Shown here in pieces: positions 17,312-25,951 of a stretch of DNA of 64,000 nt. This stretch comes from CAVUPF01 sp963743285 (GTDB taxonomy: Bacteria; Actinomycetota; Thermoleophilia; Solirubrobacterales; 70-9): the NCBI GenBank assembly GCA_963743285.1, contig CAVUPF010000002.1, positions 310,001-374,000 of the forward strand, written 5' to 3'. Each line of letters opens with the position of its first letter. Position 1 is the stretch's first letter. The position numbers were made by a program, and so were the translations under genes. The notes below the pieces were generated by a model. That model had not been told where the DNA came from. It made no database searches and saw nothing but the letters and a program-made list of their open reading frames with translations.

Positions 17312-20097
17312 CCCCGCCCCGCCAACCCACTTTCGACAGATTCCGCTCCACACGGGCCTGCTTGTCTCGTCTCTGTCTCGTCCTCGCTGTGGCCCTTGCC
17401 CTTGCCCTTGCCCTTGCCGCGCCCGCGGCTTTGGCGAGTGAGGGCATCAGTTTCTTCAATACAACGACTTCAACCACGCAGGCGGGCGGTCATCCTGATC
17501 TCTCGACGGAATTCGAACTTGAAGAACCCGGGATATCAGAATCCGCTCAAAACGTCATTTTCAACGCTCCCCAAGGTGTCTTCGGCAATCCCAACGCGAT
17601 AACCCAGTGTACCTCTCTTGACTTCGCCCTTGAGCAGTGCCCGTCATCTTCTCAGGCTGGTCTTATCACCGTCCACGCCAACTACGAACACCACTCAAAC
17701 TATCTCCTTGGCACCGCACCGATCTACAATCTCGCGCCCGGCCCCAATACAGCGCTGTTTGCCGTCATCATCCCGGTCCTCGACATCCCGATCAACATCC
17801 CAGTCTCCGTCCGCACCTCCACCGATTACGGCCTTCGCTTCACCGTTCAGAACCTCACCCAGCTCGCCCCGCTGGCGGCCGCACACTTGACCTTCTGGGG
17901 ATTCCCGGCCGAAGAAGCTCACAATGCTGAACGCTTTGCCAAAGGATCCCCCGGCAATCCGGCGGGTTGCCCGAAAAGCGCCAACTCGCGCTGCATTTCC
18001 CAGCCTACCGAATCGGGGCTCACACCTCATCCACTCACTGACAATCCGACCACCTGCACCAGCGAACCGTTGACCACTACCCTCGAAGTGCAGACCTACC
18101 AGGACCCCGAACACCCAACCGAAGCGAAAGCCAGCTACCCGGCAACCACCGGCTGCTATTTCGAGACCTTCAACCCAGTCCTTTTCGCCGCCCCGACGAT
18201 CACCGAAACGGACTCTGCTTCGGGGCTCGACGTTGAGCTCAGCACCACCCAGTTCGAGGGCTATGCGGCAGCGCCCTCCGAGATCAAGTCTGCCATCGTC
18301 ACCTTGCCTCCCGGCTTCACGGTCAACCCGGACGCCGCGGACGGGCAGACGATGTGTACCGAAGCTCAGGCCAACTTCCACTCCGAAGGTCCTGCGGAAT
18401 GCCCCGATCAGTCCAAGATCGGCACCTTCGGGATCCACTCGACCGCTCTCAACGGGACCCTTGAAGGCTCTGTCTACATCGGCGAACCGCAACCTGACAA
18501 CCAGTACCGACTCTTCCTGACCGCCTCTGGATTCGGGCTCAACTCCAAGCTCGTCGCCTCGATTAAACCCAACCCAGAAACCGGGCAGCTCACCGCCTAC
18601 TTCGAAAACCTACCCCAGGTCCCCTTCGATGAATACGACCTCCACCTCTTCTCGGGCGAACGGGCGCTGATGGCGACCCCCGACTACTGCACTGTCTACC
18701 CGGTCTCCGCCGTCTACTATCCCTGGGACGAATCGCTACCCGAAGTGGTTTCCCAGAAGGAGTTCGGCCTGCAGACCGGCCCCCACGGCAGCCAATGCCC
18801 GGGCCAGGTCCGACCCTTCGAACCGAGCCTGGAAGCCGGCACTACCACTCCCCTTGCCGGCGCCTTCAGCTCCTTCACACTGAAGCTGAACCGCGAAGAC
18901 GGCGACCAGTACCTCGGCAAGCTGAACTTCACGATGCCTCCGGGTCTCACCGCTAACCTGCATGGGATCACCTACTGCCCTGAGGCAGACATCGCTGCGG
19001 CCGCCAACACCCTGGGCAAGGTCGAGCAAGCGCAGCCGAGCTGTCCGGCTTCCTCCGAAATTGGAACCTCCAACGTCGCGGCCGGGCCGGGCTCGCACCC
19101 CTTCCACGCGGTCGGCAAGCTCTACATGGCCGGTCCCTTCCAGGGTGCGCCGTTGAGCCTTGTCGTGGTTACCCCGGCGATCGCGGGTCCGTATGACTAC
19201 GGCACCGTCGTCGTCCGCGTCGCCCTGCACATCGACCCCCGAGACGCCCACGTGATCGCCGACTCCGAAACGGTCCCGGAGATCATCGGCGGCATCCCGC
19301 TTCGCCTGCGCTCGATCCAGGTCAACATCAACCGCGAAAACTTCATGATCAACCCGACCAACTGCAGCCCCTTCACGGTTGCCTCGGAAGGGATTGGAGA
19401 TCAAGGCACCGTGGCGAACTTTTCCTCGCCCTTTCAGGCCACCAACTGCTATTCCCTAGGTTTCTCCCCGAAGTTCTCGATCACGCAGCTCGGCGGCCAT
19501 AAGGCGACCCGTCAAGCCAAGGAGCCTGGCCTCCAGTTCGCTCTCAACACCCAGCCCGGCGACGCCAACATTCAATCGGTGTCGGTGACTTTGCCAAAGG
19601 CGCTCCAAATAGATCAGGAACATCTAGGAAATCTTTGCGATAGGTCCGAATTGGCATCTGATCGGTGTGCCGGACGCCAGCCAATCGGTGAAGTAATTGA
19701 TGAAACTCCTCTTCTAGAAAAGCCTCTGCAGGGACTTGCTTACGCGGTGACGGGCTTTAACACTGGTGGAGTTCTGCCTCATGTGGTCTTCCTTCTCAAT
19801 GGCCAGGTGATGCTGGCTCCAGAAGGTATCTCCCACACCATCTCCGGTGCCCGCCTTCGAACCGAAATTCCGATAGTTCCGGATGCGCCAATAGGCCAGT
19901 TCCGCTTGACGCTCTTCGGAGGTCGGCAAGGCTACCTAACCAACAATCAGAGCCTATGCAGTGGTCCGCTGGTCTCAACAGTAGAAATCGCCGCCCAAAG
20001 TGGCAAGAAGCTAACGCAGAACGTGGCGGCAAAGACTGCATGTAAGGCCAAAAAGAGGACCAAACGCCACAAGGTACACAGGAGCCATCGCAGATGA
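17308..20097 (+). CDS. surface protein B2: 'GGHPD' secreted protein, subtype II
   Basis: 929 residues from GTG 17308. Signal peptide at about 12-45 contains an Ala-Leu run (VALALALALAAPAALA) encoded by a hexanucleotide repeat. The mature start is SEGISFFNTTTSTTQAGGHPDL; then APQGVFGNPNAITQC, module 1 (VTLPPGFTVNPDAADG, GSVYIGEPQPDNQYRLFL, YFENLPQVPF) and module 2 (MPPGLTANLHGITYCPEADI, CPASSEIGTSNVAAG, LYMAGPFQGAPLSLVVVTPA, GPYDYGTVVVRVALHI, NFMINPTNCSPF). Tail: KAKKRTKRHKVHRSHRR. It differs from B1 in its N-terminal region and is nearest to the gene at 58356. Last A/B gene of operon 1. Confidence 0.88.
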   Translation: MTPPRQPTFDRFRSTRACLSRLCLVLAVALALALALAAPAALASEGISFFNTTTSTTQAGGHPDLSTEFELEEPGISESAQNVIFNAPQGVFGNPNAITQCTSLDFALEQCPSSSQAGLITVHANYEHHSNYLLGTAPIYNLAPGPNTALFAVIIPVLDIPINIPVSVRTSTDYGLRFTVQNLTQLAPLAAAHLTFWGFPAEEAHNAERFAKGSPGNPAGCPKSANSRCISQPTESGLTPHPLTDNPTTCTSEPLTTTLEVQTYQDPEHPTEAKASYPATTGCYFETFNPVLFAAPTITETDSASGLDVELSTTQFEGYAAAPSEIKSAIVTLPPGFTVNPDAADGQTMCTEAQANFHSEGPAECPDQSKIGTFGIHSTALNGTLEGSVYIGEPQPDNQYRLFLTASGFGLNSKLVASIKPNPETGQLTAYFENLPQVPFDEYDLHLFSGERALMATPDYCTVYPVSAVYYPWDESLPEVVSQKEFGLQTGPHGSQCPGQVRPFEPSLEAGTTTPLAGAFSSFTLKLNREDGDQYLGKLNFTMPPGLTANLHGITYCPEADIAAAANTLGKVEQAQPSCPASSEIGTSNVAAGPGSHPFHAVGKLYMAGPFQGAPLSLVVVTPAIAGPYDYGTVVVRVALHIDPRDAHVIADSETVPEIIGGIPLRLRSIQVNINRENFMINPTNCSPFTVASEGIGDQGTVANFSSPFQATNCYSLGFSPKFSITQLGGHKATRQAKEPGLQFALNTQPGDANIQSVSVTLPKALQIDQEHLGNLCDRSELASDRCAGRQPIGEVIDETPLLEKPLQGLAYAVTGFNTGGVLPHVVFLLNGQVMLAPEGISHTISGARLRTEIPIVPDAPIGQFRLTLFGGRQGYLTNNQSLCSGPLVSTVEIAAQSGKKLTQNVAAKTACKAKKRTKRHKVHRSHRR
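17392..17419 (+). repeat. hexanucleotide tandem repeat (CCTTGC)n in the B2 signal peptide
   Basis: Four to five direct copies of CCTTGC encode alternating Leu-Ala in the hydrophobic core of the B2 signal peptide. Each copy is two codons, so slippage would change core length without breaking the frame. The paralogue at 58356 has no such repeat. Confidence 0.85.
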
Positions 20098-20192
20098 GAG
20101 CCGGGGAAAAGGCTAGCCAAACCGAAACGCTAAGTGCCGAGGTCGCTACTTCCGTGCTAGGTAGAGGCGTTGTCGAGAGCTACGCAGCCCTC

Positions 20193-20312
20193 ATCGGCCA
20201 GTTCCGTACAGACTCGCAACCTCTAACGAAGGCGGGCAGGGCTACCTCTCAGACACCCCTAGCCCCTACGGCTCCCCACAACCTCCTCGGTCTTGGTCGA
20301 AATCGACGCCCA
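20193..20312 (+). pseudogene. decayed copy of the C-terminal end of a family B gene
   Basis: Between B2 and protein C. Short matches occur in the same order as in the 3' end of B2: ATCGGCCAGTTCCG (IGQFR), GGGCAGGGCTACCT (GQGYL) and GTCGAAATCGACGCCCA (VEIxA), with spacing close to B2's and with changes of frame between them. I read this as a degraded duplicate of the family B C-terminus. A 128-codon frame (20094-20480) crosses it in another frame and overlaps both neighbours by ATGA, but has no recognisable features. The rest of 20098-20476 shows nothing else. Confidence 0.4.
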
Positions 20313-20503
20313 CCACAGCAGGGATGTAATCCAGCCGGTCAACACACAAGAGGTCGAAGCGCCACAGCGCCGATCCCCGCCGCCGCGGTAATCCCCGAGC
20401 GGAGAGCACAGAGCACGCGCCAATCGGGGCGCCCTACCCCCGCCTCGCCCAGCCGCTACGAACTTAGAACAAACAAATGAAGCAGAAGAAGAAGGAGCAG
20501 GAG

Positions 20504-21136
20504 ATGGTCGAAAGGCTGCTGGACAAGCTCACCTACGCGAACGTTGTCGCCACGATCGCCCTCTTCGGGGTGCTCGGCGGCGGCGCATACGCCGCCTTCA
20601 GGGTGCCCCCCAACAGCGTCGGCTCGCGCCAGCTGAAGGCCAAGGCGGTGACCGGCGGCAAGATCGCTGACGCTGCGATCACCGGTGGCAAGATCGCCGA
20701 AGAAACTATCACCGGCCAAAACATCAAACTATCCGCCCTAGGCAGCGTGCCCCAGGCAGCAAACGCGACCAACGCCGCCAACGCGAACACAGTCGGCGAC
20801 CACGCGGCTTCCTGCCCGGCAAATACCACGTTGATTCGCGGCCTTTGTTTTGATTCTACCCCGAATCCTGAAGTCCCAAATGTGGAAACCGCAGCGGAAC
20901 GCTGCGCTAGCAAGGGCGGCTGGTTGCCAACCCCTCTGGAGCTCTACGCCGTGAAGAATATTCTCGATCTCGGCAGCGGGGTCGGCTCGGAAAATCAATA
21001 TACCGACACTTATTACGCTGAAGGTGGCGGTAGCGGATACCACACCGTTGTGATCGACGGCGAAGGACATATCACCCAGGTGGAAATCGAACACTCTCCT
21101 GAGCAATATACCTGCGTCTACCCGCTGGTGCGGTAG
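20504..21136 (+). CDS. protein C: small membrane-anchored / secreted protein closing operon 1
   Basis: 210 residues from ATG 20504, which has AAGGAG six bases upstream and aligns with the start of its paralogue at 61221 (MVERLLDKLTYANVV against MIRKLRDKLTYANVM). A single hydrophobic segment (VATIALFGVLGGGAYAAF) is followed by PPNSVGSRQLKAKAV and short repeats TGGKIADAAI / TGGKIAEETI / TGQNIKLSAL, a pattern common in actinobacterial surface proteins and likely a beta-stalk. The C-terminal half has four Cys (CPANTTLIRGLCF, ERCASKGGWLPTPLELY, YTCVYPLVR) and looks like a small disulfide-bonded domain. An upstream in-frame ATG at 20477 is possible. Function unknown; probably part of the A/B surface system. 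Confidence 0.85.
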   Translation: MVERLLDKLTYANVVATIALFGVLGGGAYAAFRVPPNSVGSRQLKAKAVTGGKIADAAITGGKIAEETITGQNIKLSALGSVPQAANATNAANANTVGDHAASCPANTTLIRGLCFDSTPNPEVPNVETAAERCASKGGWLPTPLELYAVKNILDLGSGVGSENQYTDTYYAEGGGSGYHTVVIDGEGHITQVEIEHSPEQYTCVYPLVR

Positions 21137-21225
21137 GCTCTCGACTCCACGACGATGTTTCGCTGGCGCGTCAAAAGCACGATGGGGTCAGCCCTCTGAC
21201 GCTTTTCGCGCGAGCATGCTCTCTT

Positions 21226-21930
21226 ATGCGAGCCCGAGTGGTTCTGCGGCGCGACCGCTACGGCACTGATGTCCTCTTCGCTGACTCCATCTTGAAAGGT
21301 ACAAGGGTCGCCCTGTCGAGATCAAACTCAATCGCGGTCCTTGTCGCAGCCCTCGCCATAGGTGTGGTGGGTTGCGGTTCGAGTCCCTCTGCAACGAACT
21401 CGACCGCCTCTCCGAGCACCCCGTTACCGCAGGCGCCTCTTCGACGCCGACTCAACCCGGTGAATCCACGACCGTCACTCCTTCCGGAAGCAGAGAGGCG
21501 CACCGCTCCCCCAGCCTCCACCTCGGGCGACAACAGCATCCAAACCTTTGGCTCCGCGGCCAATGGCGCCGAAAAACGGGCAATTTCCGGCTCCGCTTTC
21601 GCGTTCTTTCATGCTCTCGCCACTGCTGACTACAGCAAGGTCTGCGCTGATCTGTCCGCCACCGATCGTCGGGGTCTCCTGAGAAGTGTGAACTTCGGAC
21701 ACCCCAAGGTAAGCGGTTGCTCAATGTTGCTTGCCAGATTGCACTTTGGTGGGACCGCCGAAAGCCGCTCTGCCGCGGCGGGAACACTTAGTGCTGTGCG
21801 GGTCAATGGAGATGATGCCTTTGTCTTATTTCACCCCAGGGACGGCAAGTCACGCTACTACGTGATGAAACGCGAAGGTGGGGTCTGGAGGCCGGGCAGT
21901 CTGGTTCCTGGCGATCCTCTCAACCCGTGA
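21226..21930 (+). CDS. lipoprotein with NTF2-like C-terminal domain
   Basis: 234 residues from ATG 21226. A lipobox-type signal (AVLVAALAIGVVGCG) gives an acylated Cys, followed by a Ser/Thr/Pro linker and a domain of about 110 residues (AFAFFHALATADYSKVCADL, VRVNGDDAFVLFHP, REGGVWRPGSL) of the NTF2/SnoaL-like type found in many actinobacterial lipoproteins. The linker from about 21432 to 21505 reads as Arg/Pro-rich in this frame but as typical Ser/Thr/Pro linker (AGASSTPTQPGESTTVTPSG) in the next frame, suggesting two compensating single-base changes. The 60 residues before the lipobox are long; the real start may be later. Role unknown. Confidence 0.65.
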   Translation: MRARVVLRRDRYGTDVLFADSILKGTRVALSRSNSIAVLVAALAIGVVGCGSSPSATNSTASPSTPLPQAPLRRRLNPVNPRPSLLPEAERRTAPPASTSGDNSIQTFGSAANGAEKRAISGSAFAFFHALATADYSKVCADLSATDRRGLLRSVNFGHPKVSGCSMLLARLHFGGTAESRSAAAGTLSAVRVNGDDAFVLFHPRDGKSRYYVMKREGGVWRPGSLVPGDPLNP

Positions 21931-22687
21931 CGGGGCCAGCTCTAGGCCTCCAGCCCCCACAATTGCCCCGTCATTAAGGCGCAATCGAGGCGTCGCTCGG
22001 TGCAGCCATCTAGTCAGGGGGATGCGGCTTGTTATGGCAGCCTAGCCCAGATCTTGCAATAAGCGCTCCGCAGTGACTGCGAGTTGAGCCGTCAGGTGTA
22101 GGTGACCGTGTCAGCAGGGGAGTGTGGGCCTGAGTGGTTCCCACGGAACCGCCTTGGGCCCTCGCGGCGCCGACCTTGACGGCTTGGAGGCGTGCGCGTG
22201 ATCACGTAACTCTCCTCAGATCCGATCACAGGAATTCCCCAGGTTCTCCCGGTCCCCCGGGCATGAGCACCGCCCCCACCGCGTAGCCGAGGCCGTAGGC
22301 CGAGGCGCGTGTGCCGAGCATGACGTTGAGATCGGAGGTGAAAGTCCTGACCTGGAGCCCCAACAGGGGGAATCCAACATCGATGAGGCAAGGGCGCGGC
22401 CCGGAATTGACCGGGCGGCACGTCGGCGGCCAGCATGGCCGGCGTGCTTCCGCGAGGGCGGGTCTGAAGGAAGCCGTAGATGCGCTGTGGTCGCGAACGA
22501 GAGTGAAGCGCCGTGAAGGCGTCTGTCGGAGGGTGAGCTGGCTCGTGGCAGCGATGCCCCGTTCCTGTTGGTCTGGCAGGCGTATTGGCGACGTGATCGT
22601 GGCGAAATCTCAACGCCTTACCTCGGGAGATCTGCTGGGTTCCGGCGAGGTTGGCCGGTAGGCCGGAGAACGAGAGGACGACGGCCG

Positions 22688-24223
22688 ATGGCCCAGCAGA
22701 AGTCGGAGGATCGCGTAGTACCGGACGGCGGGGTAATGCCCGTCCAGCCCAGCGGGTCGAGCCCCGGGGGGCAAGGGAAGGCGGTCCCGGTCGAAGAAGC
22801 GGCGTCGCAGCTGCGATTGCCGATCGCGACAGCAGAAGTCCCGCAAGGGAGCCCTCGTGCGATGGGGGTGCCGAAGGCGATCGTCAACGCGCGGCAGTGC
22901 GCGCCCGCGATGATGGATGAGGTTGTCGAGTCTCTGGACTCGGCATTGTCGAAGGTCGTGTCGAACAAGGGTGCTCCTGGCCCCGACGGGGTCACGGTGG
23001 CGGCGCTGCGGGAGCAGTGGCCGTCCGTGTCCCCGGTGTTGCGCCGTGACCTGCTGGAAGGACGTTGGCGTCCGGGCGAGGTTCGCCGGGCGCTGATCCC
23101 CAAGGCGGGAGGCGGGCAGCGCGGGCTGGGAATCCCGAACGTGATCGATCGGGTGGTGATGGAGGCCGTGAGGCAGGTGCTCGAGCCTGTGTTCGAGCCG
23201 ACGTTTCACCCCTCGAGCCACGGATTTCGACCTGGCCGTAGCTGCCACACGGCAGTGGCCGAGGCCGCTCAGCATCTGCAGGACGGACACGAGTGGGTGG
23301 TAGACGTCGATCTGGAGAAGTTCTTCGATCGCGTCAATCACCAGCGGCTGATCGCGCGACTCGCCCAGCGAGTCTCGGATCGGCGGCTGCTCGTCCTGAT
23401 CGGCAGGTTGCTGAGGGCCAAGGTAGTACTGCCGGACGGTGTTGTGATCGGCGTCGATGAGGGCGTGCCGCAAGGCTCGCCCCTCAGCCCGCTGCTCTCC
23501 AACATCGTGCTGGATGAGCTCGATCAAGAGCTTGCCCGGCGTGGTCACCGGTTCGTCCGCTACGCCGATGACTGCAACGTCTACGTGCGCAGCGAACGGG
23601 CCGGGCTGCGGGTGATGGCCAGCCTGGAGCGATTCATCGGAGGGCAGTTGCGCCTGAAGATCAACCGCGACAAGTCGGCCGTCGCCCGACCGGAGGACCG
23701 CCACTTCCTCGGCTTCTGCCTGCGGTGCGAGCCGCAGTCGGGGTCGGTGGTCGTGCTGCTATCGGAGCGCACCAAGCGCAACGCGATGGCACGCATCCGC
23801 GAACTCACGCCACGATCCTGGGGAGGCACGCTGGACAGCTGCATCCACAGGATCAACGTGTGGCTGCGCGGCTGGTACGAGTTCTTCGGGATCGCCGCGG
23901 CCTGCGAGGAGTACGTGTTGCGCGCGTTGGATGCCCACATCCGTCGGCGTCTGCGCGCGATCGTGCTCAAGCACTGGAGACGACCGAGGACGATCGCTCG
24001 CAACCTCATCAAGCTCGGCGTCAGGCGGCAGAGCGCGTGGGGCCAGGTCTACGCTGGGCGCAGGTCCACGTGGGCGCTCAGCCACGCTCCGGCCGTCGAT
24101 AAGGCCATGCCGGTGGAGTACTTCACCGAACATGGACTGACCCGATTGGTCGATCTGCACCGCGATCGGCGCCGAGACATCATCGCCCCACGTCGAGCGC
24201 AAATGGTGCTCGACTGGCGATAA
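22688..24223 (+). CDS. ltrA: group II intron reverse transcriptase / maturase
   Basis: 511 residues from ATG 22688, preceded by a GAGAGG motif. Reverse transcriptase motifs in order: KGAPGPDGVTV (RT0/1), RALIPKAGGGQRGLGIPNVI (2), SSHGFRPGRSCHTAV (2a/3), WVVDVDLEKFFDRVNH (3, first Asp), GVPQGSPLSPLLSNIVLDEL (4), FVRYADDCNVYV with the catalytic YADD (5), KSAVARPEDRHFLGF (6/7). The C-terminal maturase (X) domain follows (WLRGWYEFFG..., RRRLRAIVLKHWRRP). It ends without an HNH endonuclease domain, so mobility would be endonuclease-independent. It reverse-transcribes and helps splice its own intron. An in-frame extension upstream to 22568 is likely intron RNA, not protein. Confidence 0.93.
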   Translation: MAQQKSEDRVVPDGGVMPVQPSGSSPGGQGKAVPVEEAASQLRLPIATAEVPQGSPRAMGVPKAIVNARQCAPAMMDEVVESLDSALSKVVSNKGAPGPDGVTVAALREQWPSVSPVLRRDLLEGRWRPGEVRRALIPKAGGGQRGLGIPNVIDRVVMEAVRQVLEPVFEPTFHPSSHGFRPGRSCHTAVAEAAQHLQDGHEWVVDVDLEKFFDRVNHQRLIARLAQRVSDRRLLVLIGRLLRAKVVLPDGVVIGVDEGVPQGSPLSPLLSNIVLDELDQELARRGHRFVRYADDCNVYVRSERAGLRVMASLERFIGGQLRLKINRDKSAVARPEDRHFLGFCLRCEPQSGSVVVLLSERTKRNAMARIRELTPRSWGGTLDSCIHRINVWLRGWYEFFGIAAACEEYVLRALDAHIRRRLRAIVLKHWRRPRTIARNLIKLGVRRQSAWGQVYAGRRSTWALSHAPAVDKAMPVEYFTEHGLTRLVDLHRDRRRDIIAPRRAQMVLDWR

Positions 24224-24274
24224 AGCGAGGTCGACAACCGGCCGACGGCGGGGTTCATAACCCGCCGTCCCGAA

Positions 24275-24344
24275 GAGCCGTGTGCGAACAGCGCAAGCAC
24301 GGTTCCGTGGGAGCCGGGGCGGGCAACCGCCCCGGCTACCCGAC
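24275..24344 (+). ncRNA. group II intron domains V and VI
   Basis: GAGCCGTGTGCG...CGCAAGCACGGTTC forms the domain V hairpin with the AGC catalytic triad near its 5' base; the next hairpin, closed around CAA, is domain VI that carries the branch-site adenosine in the family. A further hairpin (CGGCGGGGT-TCATA-ACCCGCCG, about 24246-24268) just upstream is the base of domain IV. Confidence 0.75.
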
Positions 24345-24434
24345 AGCGGTGGGGGCGGGCGGCTCTTTCCGTCGGGGGCCGTCGCCACGGTCGCGGGTGC
24401 CTATACCTGCGATCCGAAGGGAGACCCCGGGGGA

Positions 24435-25712
24435 ATGCTCACAGAGGAGGATGACGTGGAGATTTACGCCCTGGCCAAACGCAATTGGTCGATTTCGGCC
24501 ATCGCCCGCCACACCGGCCGTGACCGCAAGACGATTCGCGTCCACCTGCACGAGGAACGCCGCAAGCGCGAGCGGGCGCCCAGCTGCCTGGAGCCCTACC
24601 GCGACTACCTGGTGGCGCGCTTTGCCGATGACCACCACGTGTTCGCCAGCGTGCTCTACCGCGAGCTGGGGGAGCTGGGGTTCAAGCGCTCCTACCCGAC
24701 CCTGGTGCGCGAGCTGCGCCGGCTCGAGCTGCGCCCCAGCTGCTCGACCTGCCGCAGCGGCAAGATCCCGACGACGGAGATCCCGCACGAGCCCGGAGAG
24801 GAGCTGCAACTCGACTGGCTGGAGCTCACCGAGACGCCCTGGGGCGAGAAGGCCTACGTCCTCGTCGGCGCCCTCTCGCACTCCGGGCGGGTGCGCGCCG
24901 TCTTCAGCGAGGGCGAGAGCTTCCCGCACCTGGCGGCGGCTCTGGACGGCGTCCTGCGCCGCCTGGGTGGCACCGCGAAGGCCTGGCGCACCGACCGCAT
25001 GGCGACGTTCGTCTACCCCGGCACCGACCGCCTGCGGCCCGAGGCCGCGGCGCTCGCCAAGCACTACGGCGCCCAGGTCCTCATCTGCCCCGCCTATCGC
25101 CCGCAGCGAAAGGGCGTGGTCGAGTCGGGGATCAACTACCTGACCGGCTCCTGGTGGCGCTCGGCGCCGGTGGCCACCTCGGCGCAGGCCCAGGCCGACC
25201 TGGACCGCTTCTGCGTCACCGCCGCCGATGCGCGCCGGCGGCACGGCGGCACGGTCGGCTCGCGTGCCGACGCGGAGCCGCTGCTGGCGCTGCCGGCGGC
25301 GCCGTTCCCGGCCGAGCTCGCCGTCGAGCGCAGCGTCGACGCCAAGGCCCTGGTCCACTTCGAGGGCAACCGCTACAGCGTGCCGCCGGAGCTGCTCGGG
25401 CAGCTGGTGACGGTCAGGGCCCGCCTCGGGGAGCTGGAGGTGGGGATCGTCTCGGCCGCCGGGCGCCGGGTGGCCCGCCACCGCCGCGCGCCCACCGGTG
25501 CGGGGCAGACGATCCGCGCCGCCGATCATGCCCATGCCCTGGAGCGGGCGGTGCTGGACGCCTTCGACGTCGGCCGTCCCTGCAAGCGCAAGGCCAACCG
25601 CCCGCCCGGTGCGGCGGCCCTGGCCGCGGCGGCGAAGCTGCGCGGCGAAGACGACGCCGAGGTCCTGATCGACCTCGGCCGCTACGCCGAGCTCGCCGGA
25701 GCGCCGCGATGA
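24435..25712 (+). CDS. istA: IS21-family transposase IstA
   Basis: 425 residues. N-terminal helix-turn-helix (WSISAIARHTGRDRKTIRVH, about residues 15-36), then an integrase-type DDE core: EELQLDWLELTE (first Asp, about 120), AWRTDRMATFVYPG (second Asp, about 180) and YRPQRKGVVESGINYLTGSW (Glu, about 215), and the IstA C-terminal domain ending with a basic region. It cuts and joins the element's ends with IstB's help. I chose ATG 24435 (MLTEEDDVEIY) because family members begin this way; a GTG at 24456 has a better AGGAGG. Its stop overlaps the start of the small ORF. Confidence 0.92.
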   Translation: MLTEEDDVEIYALAKRNWSISAIARHTGRDRKTIRVHLHEERRKRERAPSCLEPYRDYLVARFADDHHVFASVLYRELGELGFKRSYPTLVRELRRLELRPSCSTCRSGKIPTTEIPHEPGEELQLDWLELTETPWGEKAYVLVGALSHSGRVRAVFSEGESFPHLAAALDGVLRRLGGTAKAWRTDRMATFVYPGTDRLRPEAAALAKHYGAQVLICPAYRPQRKGVVESGINYLTGSWWRSAPVATSAQAQADLDRFCVTAADARRRHGGTVGSRADAEPLLALPAAPFPAELAVERSVDAKALVHFEGNRYSVPPELLGQLVTVRARLGELEVGIVSAAGRRVARHRRAPTGAGQTIRAADHAHALERAVLDAFDVGRPCKRKANRPPGAAALAAAAKLRGEDDAEVLIDLGRYAELAGAPR

Positions 25713-25951
25713 GCGTCTACTACGACGAGATCCGCACCGTGATCGACCCTGAGCAGGCCGGCGTCTGCGCCGACGGCGCCCTCGTCCAAGAGGTCAGCGT
25801 GATCATGACCGCGATGCCGAACGAGGACCTGCCGCCGAGGCTCTGGCTTGATGCCGCGATCGTGACGCTCGACCCCGCGAAGGCTCGCGAGTTCGCCTTC
25901 GAGCTGCTCACCGCCGCCGAGCAGGCCGAGCGGATCGGAGGCCGGCGGTGA
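25709..25951 (+). CDS. small protein between istA and istB
   Basis: 80 residues (MSVYYDEIRTVIDPEQAGVC...), ATG overlapping the istA stop (ATGA) and its stop overlapping the istB GTG (GTGA). Acidic, with no signal peptide or membrane segment, and no motif I recognise. The double 4-base overlap and uniform GC-rich codon use argue it is a translated part of the element. Two-gene istAB is the normal IS21 plan, so this third gene is unusual. Function unknown. Confidence 0.6.
   Translation: MSVYYDEIRTVIDPEQAGVCADGALVQEVSVIMTAMPNEDLPPRLWLDAAIVTLDPAKAREFAFELLTAAEQAERIGGRR

Larger units (their letters stand above)
22309..24344 (+). mobile_element. group II intron (retroelement) inserted between IS21 left end and istA
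   Basis: 5' end GTGTG at 22309 followed by a domain I-like leader (GAGATCGGAGGTGAAAGTCC), the reverse transcriptase ORF in the domain IV position, and a 3' end with domain V (24275-24306, AGC triad at 24276-24278) and domain VI (GCCGGGGCGGG-CAA-CCGCCCCGGC), finishing in CTACCCGAC, an AY end. The flanks CCGCCCCCACCGC (about 22270) and GCGGTGGGGGCGG (24346 on) are inverted copies of each other, so the intron sits within or beside a hairpin, as class C introns often do. Exact ends are inferred from consensus. Confidence 0.8.

Noticed and set aside
20094..20480. 128-codon frame with ATGA overlaps on both sides
   Set aside because: Product has no recognisable features, the DNA matches a decayed family B end in other frames, and the better start of protein C (20504) removes the downstream overlap.
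21137..21225. Terminator after protein C
   Set aside because: GCGTCA...TGACGC followed by TTTT is present but the stem is only six pairs with a loop over 20 bases; too weak to call.
22610..23704. 364-codon minus-strand frame opposite the intron reverse transcriptase
   Set aside because: Antisense shadow; the plus strand carries the complete reverse transcriptase motifs.
24336..25535. 399-codon minus-strand frame opposite istA
   Set aside because: Antisense shadow of the transposase caused by GC-rich third positions.
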